Assembly: GCA_963759055.1 (NCBI GenBank)
Contig: CAVWYD010000032.1
Span: 124,001 to 188,000, forward strand
Direction of reading: 5' to 3'
Length of the DNA stretch: 64,000 nt
From: Thiosocius sp963759055
GTDB lineage: Bacteria; Pseudomonadota; Gammaproteobacteria; Chromatiales; Chromatiaceae
Shown here: positions 53,580 to 62,700 of the stretch, one piece after another
Numbering within the stretch: position 1 is the first letter of the stretch
Layout of the letters: each line of letters begins with the position of its first letter
Translations under genes and position numbers: made by a program
Notes under the pieces: generated by a model
Databases searched by the model: none
Told to the model about the DNA's origin: nothing
The model's input: the letters and a program-made list of their open reading frames with translations, nothing else

Positions 53580-54422
53580 ATGAGGCTTGAATTCACAAAG
53601 ATGCATGGCCTGGGCAATGACTTCGTCGTTTTTGACGGGGTGAACCAGAACGTTGTCCTGGATGAAACCCAGTTGCGCGCCGTCGCCGACCGGCACTTTG
53701 GTGTGGGCTGCGATCAGATCCTGTTTGTCGAACCGGGACGCCGTCCCGACACCGAGTTCTATTACCGAATCTTCAATTCCGATGGCCGTGAGGTCGAACA
53801 ATGCGGCAATGGCGCCCGGTGTTTCGCGCGCTTCGTGCACGACAAAGGGCTGACCCAAGGCAGCGAGATCGACGTGGGCACTGCCGGGGGTGCTATCCGA
53901 CTTTACCTCGAGCCTGATGGGCAGGTGCGGGTGAACATGGGGCCGCCGCACCTGCAGCCACAGGAGATCCCCTTTGATGCCGATCTCCGCGCCGAAAGTT
54001 ACCCCTTGCAGCTGAATGGCGAGACCTACGAGATCGGTGCCGTATCGATGGGCAATCCGCACGCCATTCTGCTGGTGGAAGAGACCAAAGACGCGCCCGT
54101 GGAGCGGCTCGGTCCGTTGATCGAGCACCATGCGCGTTTCCCACGCCGGACAAACGTCGGCTTCATGGCCGTTCGCAGCCGCGACCTGATCGATCTGCGG
54201 GTTCACGAGCGTGGCGCGGGTGAAACCCTGGCATGCGGTACCGGCGCCTGCGCAGCCGTCGTTTACGGCCGAACGCGTGGCATGCTGGACGAACGGGTGC
54301 AGGTTAGACTGCCAGGCGGGGCCCTTGTGGTAAGCTGGGCGGGAAATGATGAGGCAGTCTGGATGACCGGGCCGGCGGTGCATGTGTTTGATGGCCGCAT
54401 CGATCTCGACAGCCTGAGCTGA
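53580..54422 (+). CDS. dapF: Diaminopimelate epimerase
   Basis: A 280-residue cofactor-independent epimerase converting LL- to meso-diaminopimelate. The two catalytic Cys are in EQCGNGARCFARF and TLACGTGACAAVV. The N-terminal block FTKMHGLGNDFVVFD and the length are typical. It feeds lysA and peptidoglycan synthesis. DUF484 and xerC follow, the same order as in E. coli (dapF-yigA-xerC). Confidence 0.98.
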   Translation: MRLEFTKMHGLGNDFVVFDGVNQNVVLDETQLRAVADRHFGVGCDQILFVEPGRRPDTEFYYRIFNSDGREVEQCGNGARCFARFVHDKGLTQGSEIDVGTAGGAIRLYLEPDGQVRVNMGPPHLQPQEIPFDADLRAESYPLQLNGETYEIGAVSMGNPHAILLVEETKDAPVERLGPLIEHHARFPRRTNVGFMAVRSRDLIDLRVHERGAGETLACGTGACAAVVYGRTRGMLDERVQVRLPGGALVVSWAGNDEAVWMTGPAVHVFDGRIDLDSLS

Positions 54423-54472
54423 ATTCTGAAAGCAGCGCACCGAAATCTTGGTGGGCGAAGAGGGGGCGCCGA

Positions 54473-55159
54473 ATGAGCCTGATACAAGACGACCTGGACC
54501 AAACGGGCGATGACCGTGAGGAACGAATCGCCGAGTACATCATCGCGCACCCGGATTTTTTTACCCGCCATGCACAAGCCCTGGCGGCCATCGACATACC
54601 GCATCCGACCGGCGATGCCATCTCCCTGATCGAGCGGCAGGTGCGTACCCTGCGCGATCAATCACTGAACTATCGCCGCCAGCTCGAAGATCTGGTCGCG
54701 GTGGCACGTGAAAACGATGCGCTGGCGAAACGCCTTCATCGACTGACTCTGGCGCTGATCGAGACCCGCTCCTTCGACGAGGTCCTCAACACCCTGCAGG
54801 ACGAGCTGCGAGAGCAGTTCAAGGCCGATTCGGTGGAGATGAAACTGTTCGCCTCCGAGCAGCTCGAGGCACATGCGCACGAACCCGGCCCCGCACTTTT
54901 CAGCGACTTTCTCAAACGCGCCCGTCCCAACTGTGGGCAACTCGACAAGGCACAGCTGGAATATCTGTTCGGACCGCAGGCCGGGGAGACAGGATCGGCA
55001 GCGCTGATCCCGCTGACCGCTCCGCCGCTGGCGGGGGTGCTTGCAATTGGCAGCCGCGACCCACAGCGTTTTCACGAAGGCAAAAGCGTGGATTTCCTGC
55101 AGCGGCTCGCCGAAGTGGTCAGTGCAACCCTGCAAGCGGCATCCGGCCCCGGCGTCTGA
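54473..55159 (+). CDS. DUF484 family protein (YigA-like)
   Basis: A 228-residue protein with an N-terminal helical part (IAEYIIAHPDFFTRHAQALA, QVRTLRDQSLNYRRQLEDLV) and a GAF-like C-terminal domain (GSAALIPLTAPPLAGVLAIG). DUF484 genes almost always lie between dapF and xerC, as here. Function unknown; the GAF-like fold suggests ligand sensing. The gap to the xerC start is 9 bp. Confidence 0.93.
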   Translation: MSLIQDDLDQTGDDREERIAEYIIAHPDFFTRHAQALAAIDIPHPTGDAISLIERQVRTLRDQSLNYRRQLEDLVAVARENDALAKRLHRLTLALIETRSFDEVLNTLQDELREQFKADSVEMKLFASEQLEAHAHEPGPALFSDFLKRARPNCGQLDKAQLEYLFGPQAGETGSAALIPLTAPPLAGVLAIGSRDPQRFHEGKSVDFLQRLAEVVSATLQAASGPGV

Positions 55160-55168
55160 TCCGGCGCA

Positions 55169-56086
55169 GTGACGCAGCAGCACGGTGTTGAAAAAACCGA
55201 TCCGGCGCTGAGCGCCTTTCTCGACTATCTGCACTACGAGCGCCGCCTTTCACCACGCACCCTTGCCGGCTATCGGCACGACCTGCAGGAATTCCTCACC
55301 TGGTTGCACGACCAAGCGGTTACCGACTGGACCCGTGTCGACAGCCAGCATGTGCGCAGTTATGCCGCCACCCGACACCGCCAGGGTTTGTCACCCAAAA
55401 GCCTGCAACGCCATCTGTCGGCGATCCGGTCCTGGTTCCGTTTCCTTTCGCGCGAAGGCCGGGTGCCTGCCAACCCGGCCGAAGGGGTTCGCGCACCCAA
55501 GGTGAACCGGCGTCTGCCACAAACGCTTGATGCCGACCAGCTCGGCCACCTCATGGAGCTCCCGGGTGATGCGCCGCTGGACCGGCGTGATCGGGCCATT
55601 ATGGAATTGTTCTACTCTTCGGGCCTGCGTCTGGCCGAGCTGGTTGATCTGGACGTCGCCGATATGCGCAGCAGCGACGGCCTGCTGCAGGTGACAGGTA
55701 AGGGCCGCAAGACGCGCCGTATACCAGTCGGCCGCTTTGCACGCGAGGCTGTCGAGCAATGGCTGGCGGTGCGACCGCAACTGGCGAAGACCGGCGAACC
55801 GGCGCTGTTTGTCAGCCAGCGCGGCTCGCGCCTGAGCCCGCGGTCGGTCGAGGCGCGCCTGCGACAGCGTGCCATCGAGCAGGGGATGCCGACGCATGTG
55901 CATCCGCATATGCTGCGGCACTCCTTTGCCAGCCATGTCCTCGAATCCTCCGGCGACCTGCGCGCGGTTCAGGAACTGCTGGGCCATGCGGATATCAGCA
56001 CCACCCAGATCTACACCCACCTCGACTTTCAGCATCTCGCGCAGGTCTATGACCAGGCCCACCCCAGGGCAAAACGCAAAAACTGA
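55169..56086 (+). CDS. xerC: Site-specific tyrosine recombinase XerC
   Basis: A 305-residue recombinase that, with XerD, resolves chromosome dimers at dif. The catalytic residues are visible: Arg in YSSGLRLAELVDLDV, Lys in VTGKGRKTRRIP, HxxR in HPHMLRHSFASHVL, His in LLGHADISTTQIYTH and the Tyr nucleophile in the same block (QIYTHLDF). The N-terminal SAM-like DNA-binding domain is complete. The start is a GTG at 55169, 9 bp after DUF484. Its context and motifs favour XerC over XerD. Confidence 0.96.
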   Translation: MTQQHGVEKTDPALSAFLDYLHYERRLSPRTLAGYRHDLQEFLTWLHDQAVTDWTRVDSQHVRSYAATRHRQGLSPKSLQRHLSAIRSWFRFLSREGRVPANPAEGVRAPKVNRRLPQTLDADQLGHLMELPGDAPLDRRDRAIMELFYSSGLRLAELVDLDVADMRSSDGLLQVTGKGRKTRRIPVGRFAREAVEQWLAVRPQLAKTGEPALFVSQRGSRLSPRSVEARLRQRAIEQGMPTHVHPHMLRHSFASHVLESSGDLRAVQELLGHADISTTQIYTHLDFQHLAQVYDQAHPRAKRKN

Positions 56087-56110
56087 TAAGTGCAATTATC
56101 CCCCATAGGT

Positions 56111-56128
56111 CTGCCAATTACGTGAAGG
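56111..56128 (+). repeat. Dispersed motif, variant copy after xerC
   Basis: CTGCCAATTACGTGAAGG, close to the copy at 51380 and to the ends of the 11441-11683 element. It is followed by GTTCGGGATTCG, similar to GATTCGGAATC after the left end of that element. Confidence 0.35.
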
Positions 56129-56152
56129 GTTCGGGATTCGAGTGCAGGGTCC

Positions 56153-56182
56153 GCTGTGCCCGACGATAATGGCGGGCACAGC
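56153..56182. repeat. 10-bp perfect stem-loop between xerC and hslV
   Basis: GCTGTGCCCG and CGGGCACAGC are perfect inverted copies around a 10-base loop. It lacks a T-tract, so it may be a weak terminator for the xerC operon or a structure next to the hslV promoter. Confidence 0.6.
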
Positions 56183-56187
56183 CCTCC

Positions 56188-56216
56188 CTTCGATTGCTGA
56201 AGCCGCCGCCCCATGA
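56188..56216 (+). promoter_or_regulatory. Candidate heat-shock (sigma-32 type) promoter for hslVU
   Basis: CTTCGAT (56188-56194) and CCCCATGA (56209-56216), 14 bp apart, resemble the sigma-32 consensus (CTTGAAA - CCCCATNT). The position about 65 bp before the hslV start fits a heat-shock operon. The -35 box matches in 4-5 of 7 bases only. Confidence 0.45.
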
Positions 56217-56280
56217 TGGTTTCATGCCCGGTCGCACAATCCGCTACAATTGCCCGCTCTCTCAGCGGCCGGGTTATGGC

Positions 56281-56826
56281 GTGGAAAAGATTCTAGGAAC
56301 CACCATCCTTTCGGTAAGAAGGGATGGAAAAGTCGTGATCGGCGGTGACGGCCAGGTCTCGATGGGCAACACCGTCATGAAGGGAAACGCGCGCAAGGTG
56401 CGACGACTCTACAAGGGACAGGTGCTGGCGGGCTTCGCCGGGGCAACCGCCGATGCCTTTACCCTGTTCGAACGCTTCGAAGGCAAACTGGAAAAGCATT
56501 CCGGGCAACTTACGCGGGCGGCGGTCGAACTGGCCAAAGACTGGCGTACCGATCGCATGCTGCGCCGTCTCGAGGCACTGCTGCTGGTGGCCGACAAGGA
56601 AGCCTCACTCATCCTGACCGGTACAGGTGACGTGGTCGAGCCCGAGGACAGCCTGATGGCGATCGGATCAGGAGGCTCCTATGCACAGGCGGCTGCACGC
56701 GCCATGCTGGACACGACCGAGCTGACGGCGCGAGAGATTGTCGAGCGCGGGCTCGGGATCGCGGCCGACATCTGTGTCTTTACCAACCACAACCTTGTCA
56801 TCGAAGAGCTGGATTGCGATGTCTGA
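56281..56826 (+). CDS. hslV: ATP-dependent protease HslVU, peptidase subunit
   Basis: About 181 residues; the cytoplasmic, proteasome-like peptidase that works with HslU. After processing, Thr of GTTILSVRRDGKVVIGG becomes the N-terminal nucleophile. Other signatures: DGQVSMGNTVMKGNARKVRR, AGFAGATADAFTLFERFE and AIGSGGSYAQAAARAM. I start it at the GTG at 56281 (VEKILGTT), which places the catalytic Thr seven residues in. An in-frame ATG at 56224 would add 19 residues unlike the family. Its end overlaps hslU by 8 bp. Confidence 0.95.
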   Translation: MEKILGTTILSVRRDGKVVIGGDGQVSMGNTVMKGNARKVRRLYKGQVLAGFAGATADAFTLFERFEGKLEKHSGQLTRAAVELAKDWRTDRMLRRLEALLLVADKEASLILTGTGDVVEPEDSLMAIGSGGSYAQAAARAMLDTTELTAREIVERGLGIAADICVFTNHNLVIEELDCDV

Positions 56827-58159
56827 ACTTACGCCTGAAGAGATCGTCCGCGAACTGGACAAACACATCATCGGCCAGCAGGCCGCCAAGCGTTCGGTGG
56901 CGATTGCGCTGCGCAACCGCTGGCGTCGCTCCGAGGTCGCGGAGGATCTGCGCAACGAGATTACGCCGAAGAACATCCTGATGATCGGTCCCACCGGGGT
57001 GGGTAAGACCGAGATTGCGCGCCGGCTGGCAAAGCTCGCCAACGCACCTTTCATAAAGGTTGAGGCAACCAAGTTCACCGAGGTCGGATACGTGGGGCGC
57101 GAGGTTGATTCGATCATCCGAGACCTGGCCGATTCGGCGGTAAAAATGGTCCGCGTGCAGGAGATGGAAAAGGTTCAGGATGTTGCCGCCGATGCCGCCG
57201 AAGAGCGGATACTGGACGCGCTGTTACCACCCGCCCGGACCACCAGCTGGGAGGAGGAGACCGTTCCGGTTCGCACTGAAGGCAGCGGCACCCGCGACAA
57301 GTTCCGGATCAAGCTGCGCAACGGCGAGCTCGATGACAAGGAAATCGAGATCGAGACCAGCGCCGCCAGTCTCGGGGTGGAGATCATGGCCCCGCCGGGC
57401 ATGGAGGAGATGACCAGTCAGCTGCAGGGCCTTTTCCAGAACATCGGCGGTCAGCGCACTCGCAAGCGCAAGCTCCGGATCAAGGATGCGCTGGTTCAGA
57501 TCCGCGACGAGGAGGCCGCGAAACGGGTCAACGAGGAAGATCTCAAGCTGCACGCCCTCGAGATCGTCGAGCAGCACGGCATCGTCTTTCTGGACGAGCT
57601 GGACAAGGTGACCAGCCGTAGCGACCACCAGGGGGCCGATGTGTCGCGCGAGGGTGTACAGCGTGATCTGCTGCCGCTGGTCGAGGGCTGCACGGTGTCC
57701 ACCAAGCATGGCATGGTGAAGACTGACCATATCCTGTTTATCGCTTCAGGCGCCTTTCACCTGAGCAGGCCCTCGGACCTGATACCCGAACTTCAGGGCC
57801 GCCTGCCAATCCGGGTGGAACTTGACGCACTGACAACAGACGATTTTGTGAGGATCCTTACCGAGCCCGATGCCTCGCTGACCGAGCAGTACCAGGCCCT
57901 GATGCGCACCGAGGGTGTCGAGCTTGAGTTCACCGAAGAGGGCATCAAACGCATCGCAGAGATCGCCTGGCAGGTGAATGAGAAGACCGAAAACATCGGT
58001 GCCCGCCGCCTGCATACGGTGATGGAGAGACTGCTGGAGGAGATTTCATTCATGGCGCCGACCTATGCCGGCCGCACCATTACCATCGATGGCGACTATG
58101 TTGACAAAAATCTGAGCGAGCTTGCCGGAGACGAGGACCTGACGCGCTTTATCCTTTGA
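56819..58159 (+). CDS. hslU: ATP-dependent protease HslVU, ATPase subunit
   Basis: A 446-residue AAA+ unfoldase. It begins LTPEEIVRELDKHIIGQQAA, has Walker A MIGPTGVGKTEIARRLAKL, the pore motif VGYVGREVDS, an I-domain (about residues 110-240), Walker B IVFLDELDKV and the sensor/C-domain VNEKTENIGARRLHTVMERL with the C-terminal DLTRFIL tail that docks into HslV. The start overlaps the hslV end by 8 bp in another frame. It converges with the TolC-family gene 40 bp away. Confidence 0.98.
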   Translation: MSELTPEEIVRELDKHIIGQQAAKRSVAIALRNRWRRSEVAEDLRNEITPKNILMIGPTGVGKTEIARRLAKLANAPFIKVEATKFTEVGYVGREVDSIIRDLADSAVKMVRVQEMEKVQDVAADAAEERILDALLPPARTTSWEEETVPVRTEGSGTRDKFRIKLRNGELDDKEIEIETSAASLGVEIMAPPGMEEMTSQLQGLFQNIGGQRTRKRKLRIKDALVQIRDEEAAKRVNEEDLKLHALEIVEQHGIVFLDELDKVTSRSDHQGADVSREGVQRDLLPLVEGCTVSTKHGMVKTDHILFIASGAFHLSRPSDLIPELQGRLPIRVELDALTTDDFVRILTEPDASLTEQYQALMRTEGVELEFTEEGIKRIAEIAWQVNEKTENIGARRLHTVMERLLEEISFMAPTYAGRTITIDGDYVDKNLSELAGDEDLTRFIL

Positions 58160-58199
58160 TCGACGGACACAGGGGCCTGGACCGGTCGGCCGTGAACGG

Positions 58200-59535
58200 T
58201 CAACGCTCCATGGCGAGTTCGCTGGCCGCGCCGAAATTGTCCACCAGCATGCCCATCGCCTCGAGCACACGATATTGCGCCAGCAGATGGTCGGCGCGCG
58301 TTTCCACCAGGGACTCGCGGCCCTGCAGCACCTCGTTTTCCGAGTTCAGCACATCGAGCAGGGTTCGTTGGCCGATATTGAACTGCTTCGCGTAGGCGTC
58401 GCGTGTCGCCTTGGCGGCGACCACCTGTCGCTCCAGCAGCGGAACCTGCGCAGCGGTTGCCTCGTATGCGGCCCAGGCCAGACGGATGCTTTCTTCCAAC
58501 TGCCGCACTGAGCGATCGCGGATATCCTTGGCCTCATTGATATTGTGCGCAGTCGCGCGCTTGCGTGCCGCATCCGTGCCGCCGCGAAACAGGTTGTAAC
58601 GCATACGCAGCATCGCGGACATGTCATCCACGTGACCCTCGGTACCGTCGATGTCGTCATTGAGGCCACCATCCAGCTCGAGATCGAATCGCGGGTAATC
58701 GAACTGCTTGGCCGCCTCGTGCTGGGCACGCGCCGCCTCGATGTCCGCCGCTGCCGTATGCAGCACCGGGTTGTTCGTCTGCGCAATCTCCAGAGCCTGC
58801 TGCAAGGAATCGGGCAATGCGCCAGCCGGTATATCAGCCGGTTCATACCTGGCCTTGGGCGGTTTGCCGACCACACGCTGGAAGGTGGTATGCGCATCCA
58901 GCACGTTGACATCCGCCGCAACCAGGTTGACCTCGGCCAGCGCAACGCGTGATTTTACCTGCTCGAAATCCGCGCGACGGCCCACCCCGGCCTCGCTGCG
59001 CAGCCGGATCTGGTCCTGGATACGAAGGTGGATCTTGAGGTTCTCTTCGGAAATCTGCTTGAGCTGTTTATAGCGCTGCAGGTCGACATAGGCCTGTGTC
59101 GCCTTCATCGCGGTTGATTCCCCGACCGACAGCAGGCGGGCAGCGGCCGAATCGGCTCGCGCCCGCTGCCTGGAAACCTCGCTGCGGGTGCCCCAGCCGT
59201 CAAACAGCATCTGGCGTGCGCTCAGGCCCAACTCCCTGCGGGTGAGCTCTTCCGAGCTGTCGCCCCTGGCCCGGGTCGACGGGCTGTCGGTGTATTCGTA
59301 GCCGATCCCGGCGTTGAGATCGATGCTCGGCAGGAAGCCCCCTTCGGCCGCCCTGACCTCCTCGCGCCGCGCCAGCCACTGGTCACGCGCCTCGGCCACG
59401 TCTGGGATTTGACGACAGGGTCTGGCGCACCACATTCGCCAGGTCATCGTCCTGCGCATAGGCCGGCCACGTCAATCCAAGTGCGACGACCAAGCCCGAT
59501 AGACCCTTCAGGGGAACCTGCCAACTGAACTTCAT
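58200..59535 (-). CDS. TolC-family outer membrane efflux protein, interrupted by a 1-base insertion
   Basis: An outer-membrane channel of type I secretion. The main frame (58200 to about 59402) has TolC hallmarks: LPSIDLNAGIGYEYTDSPST, LGLSARQMLFDGWGTRSEVS, DYPRFDLELDGG and FNIGQRTLLDVLNSENEVLQ. The N-terminus, with a signal peptide MKFSWQVPLKGLSGLVVALG ... AYAQ and DLANVVRQTLSSNP, lies in another frame from the ATG at 59535. Removing one base near 59403 joins them into about 444 residues. The RTX gene upstream on the same strand is its likely cargo. The inner-membrane ABC and membrane-fusion partners are not in the window. Confidence 0.85.
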
Positions 59536-59677
59536 GCCTTATTCTGCTCTTTCTTCTCTATCAGGCCGGCGCCAGCACAGGCGACACCGAGCGCATCCAA
59601 ACCGGCAATAGCCACGGCTACGCGGCGCCGGTTTTATGACGTTTTGAAATAGCATGCGGGAATCATGCCACAGTTTT

Positions 59678-59701
59678 GGGGCAGAACAGGATTCCTGCCC
59701 C
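59678..59701. repeat. 7-bp stem-loop downstream of the RTX gene
   Basis: GGGGCAG and CTGCCCC pair around a 10-base loop, 31 bp after the RTX stop codon. There is no T-tract on the minus strand, so a terminator role is uncertain. Confidence 0.4.
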
Positions 59702-59731
59702 TCGCCTGGCGCCGAAACGTTCGAGTACCGG

Positions 59732-62700
59732 TCAATCGGTAATCAGATTGTTGCCGGCAATCAGCGTATCGATGATCTGCTGATCCGTGAGGCTTCCAGC
59801 CGCGGTCAGATCGACGCCCTGCAACACGACCTCCTGGGTAGGTCGGAAGAACATGCCGCCATCCTGATCGATCTGCAAAACGGTCTGGTTGTTTTGGGCA
59901 TCGTATTCGAAGTGCAGGTAGTCCGTGAGCGCATTGCTCTGCTCGTCAACCAGCAGGTCCGAAAGATCCAGGGCATCACCGTCACCGATCGAGAAATCGG
60001 TGAGCACGTCAACCGAAGGTTCTGCCGGGGTTCCCTGCTCGTTGAGCTTCCAGACGAAGGTATCCGCACCCGAGCCGCCACTCATGACGTCATCGCCGAC
60101 ATTGCCGAACAGCAGGTCGTTCCCGTCCCCGCCGACCAGGATGTCATTGCCCGTGCCACCAAAGAGCTGGTCGTTGCCGGAACCACCGTCAAGAAGGTCG
60201 TTACCGGCCTCGCCGTGCAACAGGTCGTCATCGGCACCGCCGAGCAGCGTGTCGTTACCATCGCCGCCGCGCAACACATCCGCGCCGGCATCGCCCTGCA
60301 GGTTGTCGGCTCCGGCTCCACCCAGCAGGACATCGTTGCCATCGGCACCGACCAGGATGTCGTTGCCGTCGGCCCCGACCAGCCGGTCGCTGCCGTCTTC
60401 GCCATACAACTGGTCATCACCGTCGCCGCCCTCGAGGATATCCCGGCCGGCGCCGCCATGAATCACGTCATCGCCAGCCTGGCCGGTAATCTGGTCATTC
60501 GCGTCGGTGCCGCTGATGGTGTTGCTACCCGCGTCACCTATCAGGGTATTGGTGATCGTGCTGAGCGTGAGCGTCGCGCTGTCGCTCTGACCGTCGGTAT
60601 CGGTCAGGGTGTAACCGATCACCTCCGGTTCGAGTCCCGCTGATGTCGTATCCAGCAGGACCGGCGGAACCGGACTTGGCGGATGCTGGCCTCGGTATTG
60701 CTTCCGCCTGGATTTCGATCCGTCCGATATTGCTGTACTCGGTCGGCAGGACCTCAGTGTGTAGATTTTCGACGTTACCGACCGTGTACTGGGCGATCAG
60801 GCTGCCGGTGACGCTGTAAATCACGACATCAAAAGCCTCATAGTTATCATCGTCCAACCCGTAGAGTTCGAAGGCTCACATTGGCCACGCCGTAGTTATA
60901 GGTCGCCGGGTCGAAAGTGATCGTCAGGGTCTCGCCGTAGTCGATATCGCGTGCGTCGCTGGAGCCTTCAACACCGTCATCAATCCCAGCACCAAAGGTT
61001 CCCTGGTAGGTCACCGTGCCGTCATCGGTGCTGAGCAACACACCCTGACCAGTACCGCCGTCGGTGAAGACCTCGGTGACCGCCGGGCCGGTATTCGAGA
61101 TGGGAACGCTGGCTGGCGTGTAGTCATAGTACCCGGTGGCGCTGAATTCCAGCGCGCTACCGTCGCTATTGCTCAGTGTCAGCACACCACTGCTTACCGT
61201 GTAGCTGAAGGTCGTACCGTCATCGCCCGTACCGCTTCCGGTGCTGTCACCGGTCAGAGCGATCGTCGTACCACGGTAGTCGATCGACGTAACCTCGGCA
61301 CCGTCGATCGCGGTATCCACACCCGAACCCTGCACGGCAAACGAGGCGACCGCACTGCCGAGTTCGACACCGCCGTCCGTGCCCACGCCGCTGATCACGT
61401 TGCCGGTCAGGCCGGTGGCATTCGGATACATGGTATCGACATCGTCGTTGGCGATGGGTTGACCGTCGACGATGTTCATCGTCAGCGTTGAGGGCGCAGC
61501 AACGTCGCCGTCGTTGTCGGCCGCGACGAAGTCGAAACTGAAACTGTCGCCTTCGCCGATACCGAGGCCGACGTAGTACTGGTAGCTGCCGTCGCTCAGA
61601 TCGAACAGCAGTGTTCCTTCTACAAAGCCGTGACTGGCCGACGTCAGCCTGACGACACTACCGCTTTCGTTAGCGAAGCCGCCGTCGTTGGTGACCTGGC
61701 CTGCCGCCGGATCGTAGGTGAAAGTGACATCGGTGTCCGGAACCGAGTCCGCATCCGTATCCAACGTGACGGTAATCGACTGGATGAGGCCGCCATCAGC
61801 ACCGAAGTCGACATGACTGACGCCGTCGTTGACGATCACGCTGCCGCCGTAAGAAGCCGGCACCGTACCAAGCAGGGCGGATTCGAGCGTATCCACGTCG
61901 GACACTTGGAGCGCACCATCGACCGTACCTGAACCATCGATATCGACGTTGCCGATCGCGTCCAAGAAGCTGAAGTCAGTGATACCCGCTCCGATCGCGA
62001 CGGCGTAGGAATCAACCGAATTTGCCGCCAAGAAGGTATCCCAGCCCGCCGCACCGACCGGGTTGTCGGTGTCACCCGCGGTCGGCTCGCCATCGGAGAT
62101 GAAGTAGGTGATCGCCTTGGATGTGGTGTTGTCGAGGCTGCCGTCACCGTTCGCATCGAGTGCGTCGATGATCGTACCCAGACCGGCCTCGTAGTTGGTA
62201 CTGCCACTGCCATTGATGCCATCGATCGCGGCCAGCGCACTATTCAGGTCGGTGTAAGGCGCGCCGCCGTTCAGAAGGCCCGCCGAAGACGAGAAGGTCG
62301 ACAGATAAAGTTCGACACTGTCAGACTGGGCAAAGTACTCGGTTGCCAACGCTTGCAGCGCATCCTTGGCAAGTTCCAGGCGGGTCGTTGTGCTGCCGTC
62401 GTCAAGATAGACCACGCCACCATATTGCGCCCCGGTCATACTGCCGGAGACGTCCAGCGTGAATACGAGCTGGTACGGCTCGACCATCGCCTCGGCGACA
62501 TTCGTCACAACATTGTTCGACTGCACGACATCGTCGACCACGGTGATATTCAGGTCGGCGGCCCCGATATTTGTCGTGTAACTGAACGACTCCAGCAGGC
62601 TGCTGTCGTCGGCCGCAGCGCTGTTGTCTGCCGCACTGATGAGCGTGAACGTGTAATCGCCAGTTGTTGCATCGACGACCAACTGGCCGTTCGCGCCGTT

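Noticed and set aside
60060..60541. Possible CRISPR or DNA tandem repeat
   Set aside because: Periodicity is that of 27-bp RTX codons in a coding frame, not repeat-spacer structure.
59654..60643. 329-codon plus-strand ORF rich in Val/Ala/Gln repeats
   Set aside because: It is the reverse complement of the RTX nonapeptide array, so its repeats are by-products.
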